A DNA stretch of 64,000 bases from Parastagonospora avenae f. sp. tritici 18332-5 (GCA_022559985.1 JAFJTR010000057.1:1-64000); one strand, 5' to 3'. Shown: positions 22,961-35,049, counted from the stretch's first letter. A program made the numbers and translations. Notes: generated by a model from the letters alone, not told the origin.

Positions 22961-23928
22961 CTATGCGCCGGAACCCTCACCACCAGCCGGTCGGGTCAAA
23001 ATCGCCGCCTGGCCGGTGCCCGGTGTCCTTCCTGGTCTCCTGCTGGCCGCCTCTTCTTGCTTCTCTGTGTTGATGTTCTCCACGTACTTCTCAATGTCCT
23101 CGACAGGCAGCATTTCGAGCGGCTTGCCGGGTGCCGTGATGGCGATCTCGATGTTCTTGGCACCAGTCTGTACGACCTCCAATAGTGACTTGACAGTCAG
23201 CTTGATCGTCTCTTCACGGTCCATGCCGTCCTTGTGGTTGCGCTCGAGGAACTCGCGGACCGTCTTGCTTGATCGACCGATAGCGTTTGCTTTCCTGTGC
23301 GATGTTAGCACTCTCTATAGAAGACCATATCTTGCAACCTTACCATGCCGAGTAGATGCCGGAAGGCTCAGTCTGGTACAACCGCGGGGTCTTGTCGTTG
23401 GGGTCAAAGCCAACGATCAATGTGCTGATACCGAACGGCCTGACACCTCCGCTCTGTGTGTACCTCTGCTGCACACCGGCGACGTACTTGGTAATGTACT
23501 CTATCGATACAGGGTCCTCGACGGTGAGGCGATGTGACTGGGCTTCAAGGCGTGCCTTGTCGACGAGAATGCGGGCGTCGGCGTTCAGACCGGCAAAGGC
23601 AAGAGCGACGTGGGTATCGACGAGGCAGATCTTCGAGGGCGTAATTCGGGTATCTTGGAGCTTCATGGCCGAGCGCTTCTCACAGCCTAGGACGACAATG
23701 TCTGCGCCCTTCACGCCCACTGCGCAGGTTCCTGGCGGCGGTTTAGTATCATGAAGACAACCAAGCTTTTGAAAGTGAACACACCTCGCTTAACAGCCTC
23801 AAGCGCATATTCGACCTGGAAGACGTGACCGTCGGGACTGAAGACTATCAATCGTGTTAGCTGCTGCTATACCAACCCAAATAATGCCTGTTTGTACCCG
23901 AGAGAGCGCGATCGTAGCCGGACGCCAT
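22961..23928 (-). CDS. pre6: 20S proteasome subunit alpha-4 (Pre6/PSMA7)
   Basis: Four exons, 23928-23898, 23844-23785, 23731-23344 and 23294-22961 (270 residues). Alpha subunits form the outer ring of the 20S core and gate substrate entry. The N-terminus MASGYDRALSVFSPDGHVFQ carries the YDRALS and FSPDG signature of alpha subunits and matches alpha-4 rather than the other six. Also seen: VEYALEAVKRGTCAVGVKG, the QTEPSGIYSAW block and LLEVVQTGAKNIEIA. The C-terminal tail is rich in Gln, Glu, Arg and Pro (TEKQEEAASRRPGRTPGTG), longer than the yeast tail and probably disordered. Introns of 49-53 nt. Promoter is shared with or adjacent to the 5' side of the dehydrogenase gene (264 nt apart, divergent). 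Confidence 0.95.
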
Positions 23929-24192
23929 TCTGACTTGTTTGTTTTGAGATTACGAGACTCGCTGGTTGCAGTATATGGTCGTTGGCTGCGTGGAGAGTCG
24001 TGAAGCGGTCGTGAGAGGCGTTGCAGTCGTCAAGTCGATCGCCGGAGCTCCCACAGCTGTCCGCGTAGGTTGCTCCCGCCTAAACTGCCAAGCGGTCCGA
24101 GCGACCCCTGTCACTCACCTTATGTCATCCTAGATCTTTTGGATGGCAACATGAACTCCCCCACTCTTTACTTTTCTCCTTCATTGATACCC

Positions 24193-25978
24193 ATGGCTTC
24201 TTCTGCGCGTTTTGTCTCGTCTCTGCGACGAAGTGTGCTTTCTTCTCGTGCTCCTGCGCGTTTTCAATGCCTAAGACTGGCACATCAAGTTCGATGGCAC
24301 GGCAGTACTCCCACGCCTACGTCAGCGACTTCGGAGCCACACCAGCCAGATGCTGAAGGAGGCGTAAAGGGCAAAACAGCACCCGCCAAGACTATCAAAT
24401 ATACATCGGAAAAGTGTGTGGCTGAAACCCTCCCGCAGGGAAACCGCATCTAACACCGAATAGTTACCCACAACTTCAGAGAGACAGCAAGTTCACAAAA
24501 ATCACTAAAGAGCATGTAAAGTTTTTCCAAGACCTTCTTGGCTCTGAATCCTCCGTAATAGATGGCGTATCCAAAGATGCATCGGAAGACATAGAGGCTT
24601 ACAATAGTGACTGGATGCGCAAGTTCCGTGGCCACACCAAACTCGTGCTCAAGCCCAGCTCCACTGAAGAAGTCAGCAAAATCTTGAAATACTGCAACGA
24701 AAACATGCTCGCTGTGGTTCCCCAGGGTGGCAACACCGGTCTCGTTGGCGGCTCCGTCCCAGTCTTCGATGAGATCGTCATCAACTTACAGAAGATGAAC
24801 CAAATCCACTCCTTTGACGAAGTTTCCGGCATTTTGGTCGCCGATGCAGGTGTTATCCTAGAGAATGCCGACAACTTCCTCGCAGAGAAGAACCACATTT
24901 TCCCGCTTGATCTTGGTGCTAAGGGCTCGTGCCAGATCGGTGGAAATGTTGCGACCAACGCTGGTGGCTTGCGACTTCTCCGATACGGTAGTTTTCATGG
25001 AAACGTGCTGGGCATCGAGGCAGTACTTCCTGATGGATCTATCATGGACGATCTTTCAAAACTCCGCAAGAACAACACCGGCTACGACTTGAAGCAACTG
25101 TTCATTGGTGGCGAGGGCACCATCGGCATTGTGACCAAGATCTCTATCATGTGTCCGCGGAGGTCACCTGCCATCAATGTAGCCTACTTTGGCTTGGAAA
25201 GCTACGAACACGTCCAGAAGGCATTCCGTGAAGCCAAGGGTCAACTCTCCGAGATTCTGTCAGCTTTCGAGCTCATGGATGGCCGATCACAGAAGCTTGT
25301 AAACAGAGTCACTGGCAAGTCGATGCCGCTGGAGGGAGAACATCCTTTCTACTGCTTGATCGAAACCAGCGGCTCAAACACCGACCATGATGCCGAGAAG
25401 CTAGAGAAGTTCTTGGAGCACGTCATGGAAACTGAGGTTGTGCAAGATGGTATCCTAGCGCAAGACCAGACTCAGATCCAGGAGCTTTGGTCATGGCGCG
25501 AGGGCATCACGGAATGTCTCGGCCATGACGGTGGTGTCTACAAGTACGATCTGTCAATACCCATTCACGAGCTCTACGACTTGGTCAACGAGACTCGCGA
25601 TCGTCTCACAGAAGCTGGTTTCGTCGGCAAAGATGAGTCACATCCCGTTGTCGACGTTGTAGGATATGGTCACATGGGCGATGGCAACTTACACTTGAAC
25701 ATCCCGGTAAGAAGATTCGACAAGGCTGTTGAGAAAACGATCGAGCCTTGGGTATACGAGTGGGTCCAGAAGAGGAACGGAAGTATCAGTGCTGAGCACG
25801 GTCTTGGTGTGACGAAGAAGCCCTATGTTGGATACAGTAAGAGTGAGACCATGATTAGACTGATGAAGCAGATCAAGGATTTGTATGATCCGGTAAGTCG
25901 AACTGCCTTGCCCTCCTGATAATACTGCTGCTAAATTAAGTGCAGAACGGCATCATGAACCCATACAAGTACATATAA
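24193..25978 (+). CDS. dld2: FAD-dependent D-2-hydroxyacid dehydrogenase (Dld2 / D2HGDH type)
   Basis: Three exons, 24193-24413, 24464-25892 and 25946-25978 (560 residues). The N-terminus (MASSARFVSSLRRSVLSSR) is a clear mitochondrial presequence. The FAD-binding PCMH domain shows VVPQGGNTGLVGGSVP and the GGNVATNAGG loop; the C-terminal FAD-oxidase cap shows GYGHMGDGNLHLNI and ISAEHGLG, the metal and substrate site of this family. The last exon encodes only NGIMNPYKYI, the conserved end. The family oxidises D-2-hydroxyglutarate or D-lactate and passes electrons to cytochrome c, an acceptor flavoprotein or pyruvate; the closest pattern is Dld2/Dld3 and human D2HGDH, not Dld1. An upstream in-frame ATG at 24151 is possible but would place an unlikely stretch before the presequence. 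Confidence 0.93.
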
Positions 25979-26031
25979 GCTTCGGCTCCATCGTTATCAA
26001 ACATTCCTACAAGGCGCTACAGCGTCTTATC

Positions 26032-27122
26032 TCATCCTCTGCCCCTCTCAATCAGTAACTTCTCTGCGTTCCCTTCATATATCCGTTCCCTCTCCTTCTC
26101 ATCAAAAAGCGACTCAAGCCCACCCTTCATCCTATCCGCAAATCCCTTAACAACCGGCGTTTTTTGTAAACGGGAAATCACTTCCATACATCAGCTTCCC
26201 ACTCCCAATCTCCAGTCCCTCCACAAGCGCCTTCAACTGCCCCACCTCACCCTCATCCCCACCAAACACAAACCCAGCAAAATCGAAGCAGAATTGCTCA
26301 TCAAGCTGCCTCCTCACCACGGCGGCATCCAGCGTTCTCCCGCCCGGCACCATTGCACTAAACTTAACAAACCGCGTGAAAAGCGGCGGTAACGCGCCGC
26401 CCGCGTGCGGAATAATAAACCGAATATTGGGACACCGATCAATCGTCCCGCTGGTGAAGAGATTAACCACCGCCCTTGCCGTGTCGAAGAAGAACTCGAA
26501 GATGGCAATTGGGTACGTAGCGCCAAACGGCACGGCATGCGTACACCCCACACCCTCACCGCCATGGATACACGGCGCAGTCGGATGGATAAACACCGTC
26601 GCGCTCAACTCATTCAACTTTTCAAACACACCATCAAACGCCGCGTCGCCAAGATATCGACCGTGGTAGTTTGTCAACAAGCCGAATCCATCTGCGCCTT
26701 CGCGCCACGCGGTATCTATCTCAGATAAACTGGCGCTGACGTTGGGCAGGGGCGAACTCGCCCAGAAGCCAAATTTCTCTGGGTGCTCTTTCTTCAAGCT
26801 TGAAGCGTAGTCGTTGCATTGCCTAGTCAGTCCCACGCCGAGTTTGTCGTTGATGTATGAGCCTGGCGAGGAGATGGAGAGAATGGCTTTAGTAATGTTG
26901 GCGGATTCCATCATTTCCAGTTGGCCTTCAAGGGACCATTTTGTGCAAACTCCGTCATTTATGGATTTTTAGTTTGTATAAGGGGAGAGGGAATGGACCT
27001 GGAATCGCGGGCAAGCCGTCAGGCCTTTCGTGGTCGTTTTCAGCGAGCGCGGTGCGGTAGAAGGGCGGGAGGAAGTGCGAGTGCACGTCTATGCGGCGCG
27101 GGAGAGAATTCGATGAAGCCAT
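26032..27122 (-). pseudogene. Amidohydrolase-2 family decarboxylase/hydrolase, frame broken at a T6 run
   Basis: Exon 1 is 27122-26999 and exon 2 starts at 26949. Exon 1 gives the metal-binding strand IDVHSHFLPP (HxH); exon 2 carries the TIM-barrel with FIHPTAPC, FIIPHAGGALP and the metal aspartate region MYGSDFPF, as in ACMSD/6-methylsalicylate-decarboxylase-like enzymes. Just after GSDFPFTK the frame runs into a stop within a run of six T (26160-26165, A in the coding sense). The next frame continues for about 40 residues in good family style (GFADRMKGGLESLFDEKERE, then EGNAEKLL) to a stop at 26032-26034, and the total length is one base over a multiple of three. So either one A is extra in the assembly or the gene has a recent 1-nt frameshift. 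Substrate is not predictable. Confidence 0.75.
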
Positions 27123-28268
27123 GGCGCGAGAGGTTGTGAGGGAGGTTTGGAGGATGAGGGGCGAGGGATAAGTATATGCGAATACCTACCCCACAACTTA
27201 TGGTGACTCCCAAAACCCCACAAGTTATCGATATGGTGACTCCCAATTTCCCACAACTTATGGTGTTGTTCATCGTCCGGAAAAGGACTAGTCTGTTCCT
27301 GCATAGTAGCTTTCCCGAGCTGTCTGCGAGGTTGACTTCAATACATCAGTTTTGGCTGCAACACTCACTCCCCACGCTGGACGTGTTACGGAAGTCGTGC
27401 TGGGAGCTGAGGAAGAGATTTGAAAAGGTGGATGGGAGAGATTGCTCTATTTCTTCTCTTACAAGTATGTGGCATATGCTGGTTTTAATTTTAGGTCTGT
27501 TATTGTTTATGAGACTGCTTGCATCTGTCAATTGACAGAATCCCGCCCGATTAGGTCTGGTATTAGGCAAGATTAACCAATCTATGCTAGGGAACTATTT
27601 ATCAACTCTTTTTGTTTGGCATTAAACGTTCAACTTAGCACGAGGGCTTTTTTTTCTAAAGAAAACAATTCGTTAACTCGTTGATCGTTCTGCGCGTGCG
27701 TCTGTTTTACGCAGCAGCAAATTGCCGAGGTGCATTCGCTCGCCGTCTCCGCGCGCTTCTTGGACGCCAGACGCCAACAGTGCTCGGCAGCTACTAGCCG
27801 AGAAGCTGGAGAAGCTGCCGAGCCCCATCCAAGAACACCGCAGGAACAATATCATGGTTATTAGCCTGATTACCTCGTGGGGTCATTGGCCGAGGTTTGG
27901 CAGTAAGATTCCTGATGAGTTTAGCGACTGCGCGTCGAGAGGTTTCAAGCTTCCGTGGCCTTGGACATGGGATCATCACACGACAGTCTGGGGAACGGCC
28001 GATCTTGACGCGGGAGAATGCCTGGTAGATTTGTGGTGAAGAACCAACTTGGCACCACGGCGTGCCGTGCTCTTGGATCGAAGGTGCGGGTGTTTGGAGA
28101 GTTTGGAGAGGCATAGCCAATCATCATGGCGCACTGGAAAATGATCCGCGTGTATACCCATGTTGTATCATCACTGATGCGCGTGGTATAAAGGCGGCGA
28201 GATAGACCAGGTGGTTGGGTCGCTGTACCCCCTTCTCTACTGCAGATAGGCAGTACTGTTTCTTCACC
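27123..28268. other. Divergent spacer with repeats
   Basis: About 1.15 kb between the amidohydrolase and sugar-transporter genes, AT-richer at 27540-27680 than its surroundings. Contains the repeat block at 27190-27265. Several overlapping short frames at 27700-28200 have no coherent protein features. Confidence 0.4.
27190..27265. repeat. Direct repeats upstream of amidohydrolase gene
   Basis: The 16-mer CCCACAACTTATGGTG is present at 27190-27205 and again at 27250-27265. Between them at 27217-27245 is a related copy with a GATA-containing insertion (ACAAGTTATCGATATGGTG). The block begins 68 nt upstream of the amidohydrolase start codon, so it may be regulatory; that role is a guess. Confidence 0.75.
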
Positions 28269-30244
28269 ATGGCGCTCGGTCTGCGCCCCCGCAAGAGCAC
28301 GCAAAAAGTCCTCCCCGTCAAACCACCCAAAGGCCACTTCTTCTTCGCCGGCCGCGCTTTCCCGCGCGTAGCATGGTGGCAGAAACCAAACCTGCGTAGA
28401 CTATACGGCTACATCGTCATACTCATCTTGACGAACACTGCCAACGGGTTCGATGGCTCCATGATGAACGGACTTCAGTCTCTTAGCTATTGGCAAGACT
28501 ATTTCGGGGAGCCTCGTGGTGCGTTGTTGGGTTTCTTCAATAGTTCCATGTCTCTTGGGTCGCTGATCGGGTTGATTTTCGTTCCATATTTGATTGATTG
28601 GAGGGGCAGGAAGATTGGTGTGGCGATTGGGTGCGCGATTATGTTGTTGGCTGTTGCTCTTCAAACTGGAGGTATGTCCCTGTCATGATCCAGATCGGTA
28701 GAAACATTTACTGACTGCGGACAGCACAAAACATTGGCATGTTCATCGCGGCGAGACTTGTTCTCGGCTTTGGTGACACAATCGTCCTCAGTTCCGCTCC
28801 CTTGTTGATCGCAGAGATTGCTCATCCTCAGGATCGTGCTGTCCTGGTCACACTATCTGGTGCTAGTTATCACTCGGGTGCTTTCATCGCGTCGTGGGTC
28901 ACCTATGGTACTCTTACCATCAAAGTAAGCTGGCTCACTTTGGACTTCGAAGTAGTATAGGTGACTAACAGCGTATAGAGCGACTGGTCATGGCGTCTAC
29001 CTAGCTTACTGCAAGCCATTTGTTCCATCGTGATCTTTGTCTTCATATTCTTCATGCCAGAATCTCCGCGTTGGTGCGTATAGTCGAGTACGAAGTGGGT
29101 GACTTGCTAAATGTGTGGACTCACTGGTTTCGCAGTCGAGCACATGATAGCACAAAGCCTACCTCGTACCTCCTTTCAGCGAGAATTATGCTAACATAAC
29201 GCAGTACGTCCCTGCCTTGTCGAATGGCATCATCTCTCATACGTCAAACGTTTGCTGACTTCGCTCTCCACTTCTAGGGCTCTGCAACAAGGACCGCCAT
29301 GAAGAAGCCCTCCACATATTCGCCCGCTGGCATGGCGAAGGAGATGAGAACGACGAGTTTGTCCAGCTTGAATATGCTGAAGTCAAAGCAGCCATCGCGC
29401 TCGACAAAGAAAGTGGCAAGACCGGATGGTCTGACTTCTTCAAGACTCCTGGTAATCGAAAGAGGATTGGCATCATTACTGCCATTGGCTTCTTCTCGCA
29501 ATGGTCGGGCAATGGTTTGATATCTTACTACCTGAAGTATGTGATGGACAACGTAGGCATGACTGACCCTCAGACACAACTTGGCGTCAATGGTGGTATG
29601 AAGACCTTAGCGCTTTGCGAGAACTTCTTCTTCGCTTTCTTCATCGACAAGCTCGGTCGTCGGCCTATCTACCTCATCTCCACCATCGGCACCTTCGTTG
29701 TCTTCAACATCTTCACCATCATCGCGGCTCGATATGACATCGCGCCAGCAAATGGACTTGGACGAGGCTTCATCGTCTCCATCTTCTTCTACGGCATCTT
29801 CTACGACATCAAGTCTGGTGTCATGGCCGCCTACACCACCGAGATCCTGCCGTATGGCCTGCGTGCCAAAGGATTTGTATGGCTGAACTTCTGCGTCACC
29901 GCTGCATTATTTTTCAACCAATTCGTAAATGGCATCGCGATCGATGCTCTGGCTTGGAAGTACTATATCTTCTACTGCGTCTTCCTGGCCTTTGAGGTCG
30001 GTATTGTATACTTCTACATCGTCGAAACCAGGTATGCTTTTCATCATTTTGCTGCGAGGAAGCCAGCTAACCCACCTGCAGATACACACCCATGGAAGAA
30101 ATCGCCAAGTTTTTCGATGGCGAGGATGCTGTTGATGTTGGCGAGGCCGCGTTGGCCGATGTGAAGGAGCGCGGCATCGAGACTGGAGCAATCGGAGAGA
30201 AGGACATGTCAACAACTCGTATTGAAGTGGCAAACAGCGCGTAG
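28269..30244 (+). CDS. MFS sugar transporter (lactose permease / hexose type)
   Basis: Exons 28269-28671, 28725-28924, 28979-29073, then 29278-30031 and 30082-30244. The product is a 12-helix sugar porter: TM1 region GYIVILILTNTANGFDGSMMNGLQ, the DWRGRK and FIDKLGRRP loop motifs (RxGRR/K type), MPESPRW after TM6 and VETRYTPMEEIA after TM12. This pattern fits the fungal lactose-permease-like subgroup, plasma membrane, proton symport of a sugar; the substrate is not predictable. The junction between exon 3 and exon 4 is odd: with canonical ends the phases do not match by one base, across an intron of about 200 nt, four times longer than the others. A small unrecognised exon or a sequence indel is likely. 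All other junctions are in phase. Confidence 0.85.
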
Positions 30245-32095
30245 AAAAACATGATTATCGTGACTTTCGGAGAACTGCTTGTCAGAGACTAGAACAATCA
30301 TGCTTCGGGGCTCACTGGGGCCCTGGTACGCCAGATCTAGGTGTGCACTGTCTTCGAATTCCACTCCTTTCTCTTTCTGCTACCTCATAATTCATTGTGC
30401 TCTTCGTTTGGTGGAAGTATTTCACCGCTAGATCCATTTGCTTTTTTGGACTCGAGTAAGACGTCGAAGGAATTGGACCACAACGTCTCTTGTCAGACGA
30501 GCCGAAGTCCGCAGTGGGGCGAAATTCATGCACCTAAGGCTCAACTCCAAGCCTCGCAACGCGGCATTGCACACGCGCCCGAGTCCGATTTTCAAACCTA
30601 GTTTAGGTGCCGTCCTCCGCCTCCGGCTCATGCAGCAAATCTAGACCCACTGCGTAACCACCGATAACCTGCATGCTGCACGATATCTGACCAGAGCTAT
30701 GGTTTGCTTCTTCCAACGGCCCCGCCGCGCTTGTAGCTCGAGCTTTTAGCTCATCGACACGATCGTGGTCGTTGTCACATGCTCTTCTTACGTCGTCACA
30801 AACAAGTGAGGGGTGCCGTGACGTGATTGGTAGAGGCTTGTATGACCGCATGCGGCTTGACCTCACCATCTGGCAATACCGCGATCGGCAAGTCATGAAG
30901 CTGCAGCCACAGCAACTATACATTAAGGGGTTCCAATCGGGGACGTCAGCGAATCTGCCTATAGTACGCAAGCGAGCGGCTTGCGGGATGGAAGGATGGT
31001 CAGCAGCGGGGATACGGAGATCGTCATCTGCTATGACTATGAGAAAATTGTGTTCTCGGGTGGTCGCATCTGATGATCGATCACACGACGTAGACGATGT
31101 TGGTGGACGGGTGGCTGCGAGTGAGGTGCATATTGGTTAGGGCCTAAGGACAAGCGACAAAGTCGAACCAAGACTAAGTTTCGGGCCTAAGGATACACGC
31201 CAGACATGACTGACGAGACATGTCAGATTTTGGGGTCCTGCGTGTAAGGGAGATTTCTGTGGAAGTTCTTTTGCGGCATGCGAGACGCAACGCTGGAGCT
31301 GAAACCGCGAACCCGAGGTCCGGTTGCTGGATGAAACAGCGGGACCTGAGAACATGGATGCCGGGTTCCACGGCATGTATCTCGGATCAAGTCAGGTAAT
31401 GCTCTGACATTATAACGAGTTGCGTCTCTTCTGAGCTGATTTGAGGTTTGTCACTTTTGCTTTTTGAGGCCGGTATTGATTTTGCGAATTTTTTGCTCGT
31501 GGAAAATATGACACAGACTTAGCACAATAATGAGCATCCAAAGTCGAAAGAGCTTCAGCGTTATGCCGAACTGAAGTCCGTTTCGCAGGCTTGCGTATAT
31601 ATGATACAATATCATTAAACAACTAAGCATTATGAATTTCTATCCACACAATCCAAAGACCATAGTACGCCTAGAAATGCCAAAGTCCCACGCTGTAAAA
31701 CTAGCTCGCACGATGCATTGTATCTAGCCAACCAGGCTGAGAGACGTACAAACATATACATACACAATGTCTTAAAACCCCTTGTTTTGAACCTCGCAGA
31801 CCACAGTCGCTGATTGATCCGTTGAAATTCAGATCGCGGCCGAAGGCAGTTCCCACACTTCCGATGCGAAGTTGTGTCGGTTTCTGTTGTTATGCGTATC
31901 TGGAACAACAAGCGCCTTATATCGGCCGCGGAATTTCTGGGCTGAGTCTCTGATGTCAATTTGTGCAATGATGCCATATGAATTTTGTGGTGTCCGGATT
32001 CGGGAGCCCTGAAATGAAGAAAACCCAGCTGCATCCAATGAGTCCATTTCACGGATGTCCGCATCCCATATAATAACATTTGGTCATGAAAGTCG
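30245..32095. other. Gene-poor spacer with possible gene relic
   Basis: About 1.85 kb between the transporter and the transcription factor. A minus-strand open region from about 31130 to 30606 has partly protein-like sequence and is described as a finding. No intact gene can be supported. Confidence 0.4.
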
Positions 32096-35049
32096 TTAAC
32101 GATCTGTGAGCTGAGCAACAACATCGAACAGAAGATGGCTCTCCGCGTGGAAAACAGCGTCATCTTTGCCAAAAGCCATTTCGAGGCTGTCATCGATCCT
32201 CCAGAATTGTCCATGGCTGCCATTTCTCACACCTTGTCTTTCCTGTGCAGCAACTTCTGTAAGTTGATCCAAGCGGGTTGACACAGCCTTGTGCTGCGCT
32301 CGTGCCGAATCCCAAAAGTTCGCCAACTCGTCGATACAAGAGACCGCAGTGCGTACGGTTTCAATGAGTTTGGGCAAGTTCGCAAAAGTGCCAGCCGAGG
32401 TGAGCACGTCGATGGACAACATAAGAGCATATCCCGGGAAAGGCGTTGAGAACATGAACTCGGATGATAGAGTTGCTGGGAGTCGATGTTGGCGGCTCAT
32501 CGGAGAGAGTGAGTGCATCATGGAAAGAAAACTGGATGCGTGGCGGAATGAATCCTGAACGTTTCGGCGCATATGCTCGGTGGTCATTGCTCCGACTCGA
32601 ATGTGACGGTTAAGTCTGATGATGGCCGCATGGTACAGAGCATGAAGAGACACAAATGTGCCAACGTAGCCATCCACCATGCTACGATCGAGATTTGCCG
32701 GACTGTACTGAAGGTCCGATGGGAGCATAGCGTACCATGCGTCCAACTTTTCATACATCTTTGCATAGAATGCTTCGTAGTGCCTTTCGTAGTCACTCGT
32801 CGGTCGACGAGCAGTACGACCAGTGAAGGTCATCACATCGCCCCACAGGGCTGAAATGAGACAGAGATACGCCATTAAACCTAGTCGAGGTTGGACGGGG
32901 GCCCGTGCCGACAAAAGATCCTCGTCATAGTAGGGAGCATCGCATTGGGTCGATGCCTCGTACATGTCATCCGGACATGGAAGGCGGACATACGTATCTT
33001 CGATACTGATAACAAAAAGAGTACCACCGAAGAAACCGTTGTACCGCTGTGCTTGGATTAGGTCGTGTGGAGATGTTGCACTCGTTACATCGTAACTTAC
33101 ATCCATTAGCAGTCCGGACCAGAAGGTGCGCCGACAACACTCCTCGAAGGTCCAGCGATCAAAACCAAAGTCATGATCCGGACTGTTTTCGGCCAATTCT
33201 TTCACACCTTCCTCGGTGTTGAGTTTTAAAGCACTGATTGCTCGCAACCCCGCACCACAAAAGTCCCACGCTTCTTGGGACTTGCCTCTGGCGAAGGAAT
33301 ACAGTGCGAGCATGAGACGACTCTGGCACAGCTCTAGGGTGAACTTCCCGAACCGTTTCTCTGCCGCATAAGAAGCAATAGCAGCAAATCTTTTCCCGAG
33401 CGTTCGCTTATCGGGGTCGGTGGAGAACAAGGAACCCATGGCTAGGACAGTATATAAGAGCATCATATGATCTTGACTCTTGTTGCGACTGGATTCCACC
33501 CATGCCATGAACGGCCTGCGGGGAAACATCCCGTAGGTGGCCCGTCCGGCGTGCAGGAAATACAGGTCCAAAAGATGGGTTGTGAGCCTGGGGTCTGTCT
33601 CATAAGGATCCTGCTCCCATTGGAGAGCGAGATGATCCTGATATGAACCGCCCCTGGGATCTTCCGCACCTTGGTCGTTGCCCGAACCACTCCAATCGGA
33701 ATCCACGGAGTGGATGGACATGTCTCTTGAAGATGCGAATGCGACAGGCCGGAATGTTCGGAATTTGACGTTTGTACCGGCGTTCCAAGTCTCAACCTTT
33801 CTGGAGTATTCTCGTGGCTCTCCGGGAGCTCTGATTCTGTCGGAAGCGTTTGCAACATTCAAAACTTCTGAAGACGAGTTCTTAAATAGAGGTGCCGAAC
33901 TAGAGGGAGACGTCTCTCCGGAAGCATTGGCAACACCAGCTTGATTCAGGCCACTGCTTCTCGTCAGTATTTGTCATCTGGTGCCACAGTTTGCAATAAG
34001 TGTCAGATCAAGCCAACTGATTCAATGCATACAGGCTCGTTTAGGGGTGATAGGAGTATTGGGGAAATTGCAAAGACATACCCTCTACAAACTCGCTGCG
34101 ACTTGGCGCACTGATGACATTTTGGGTAACCAGGCTCGCACTTGATCTTTTTTTCTCGGCAGGTGAGACAGGCCTGGGCAAGTCGCTTTCGCGGTTTTCC
34201 GGCCTTTGTGATACCCCAAGACGGGTTGACAGGTTCGCCATCAATGATAGCACGGCAATATGTCCCATCTTCGTAGACATAGCATAGTCCTTCGCCTTGC
34301 ATTTCGCGTTGCCCAATGCAACGTGACGATCGAACCGGAGCGCGTGAAGAGCCGTCAATGCGTCGTCTGACGGGTCTATTGGGGTCGCCAAAATCATCTT
34401 GAATTGCCTGGAGCGCGACGTTTGTTGATGGGTCGCATGCGACTGCTTGTTTTGGGTATGAACTGCTTATCGAATCATGATGAGCAGCATGTGCAAAGCT
34501 ACCGCGACGTTGTGGCTCTGCCCTACCAGCACTAAACACCGAACCTGGTGTGGACGAAGCTGCTGAGTGAGTGTCGGTGTTTGTGGTAGGAAGAGTTTGG
34601 CGATGGAGGTACGGTGTTTGAGAAGCGATAGCATTGTGCTCCAGGTACCCGTGAGCGTAACCATCAAAATCATGCCGTCTTTTCAGAGTTGGGCTAGAAG
34701 ATCCGTAGCGATCAGAAATTCCCTGCGCATACTGAGCACTACTCGATCGCGCAGGTGGATCGGATGACTTCTTGTCGAGCAGCTCGGGTTCAAGGAGAGT
34801 ACGCAGGCTCGGCAATTGTTGCGCATAATTCTGAGTCCCACTGGGATCTCTTGGGCGAATGTGTTGGCCAACAGCGACGGCCTCGGGCCGAGAGGATAGG
34901 GCATGAGGTCCTGTATATGAATTGTAAGAGGGTGGAGGTCCTGGATGTGAGGGAATGCTAGGCGGACGACTCATGTTGGCGAGCATAGCAGTGGAAGTGA
35001 GCGAGTCTTGACGTTCGCGGGTTGGAGTTGGATGGCTTGCACGGTGCAT
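32096..35049 (-). CDS. Zn2Cys6 transcription factor with fungal-specific TF domain
   Basis: Two exons, 35049-34082 and about 33956-32096 (942 residues); the acceptor could also be 3 nt to either side without changing frame. Residues 1-270 are Ser/Pro/Gln-rich and disordered. The binuclear zinc cluster is C-x2-C-x6-C-x6-C-x2-C-x6-C (ACLTCREKKIKCEPGYPKC onward), unusually placed near residue 290-320, preceded by a basic GKPRKRLAQ. The C-terminal half has the fungal-specific TF domain (FEECCRRTFWSGLLMDVSYD block). The mid-protein cluster preceded by a conserved VYEDGTYC-type segment recalls RosA/NosA/Pro1-like developmental regulators, but I cannot confirm this. Likely a nuclear DNA-binding regulator. 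An extra 5' exon is possible because the same open frame runs upstream without an ATG. Confidence 0.85.

Noticed and set aside
24151..24192. Upstream in-frame ATG of the D-2-hydroxyacid dehydrogenase
   Set aside because: It would put MNSPTLYFSPSLIP before a good mitochondrial presequence; the ATG at 24193 gives a presequence at the true N-terminus.
31630..32223. 197-codon minus-strand open frame
   Set aside because: Overlaps the end of the transcription-factor gene in another frame and extends into its 3' flank; no recognisable domain or splice support.
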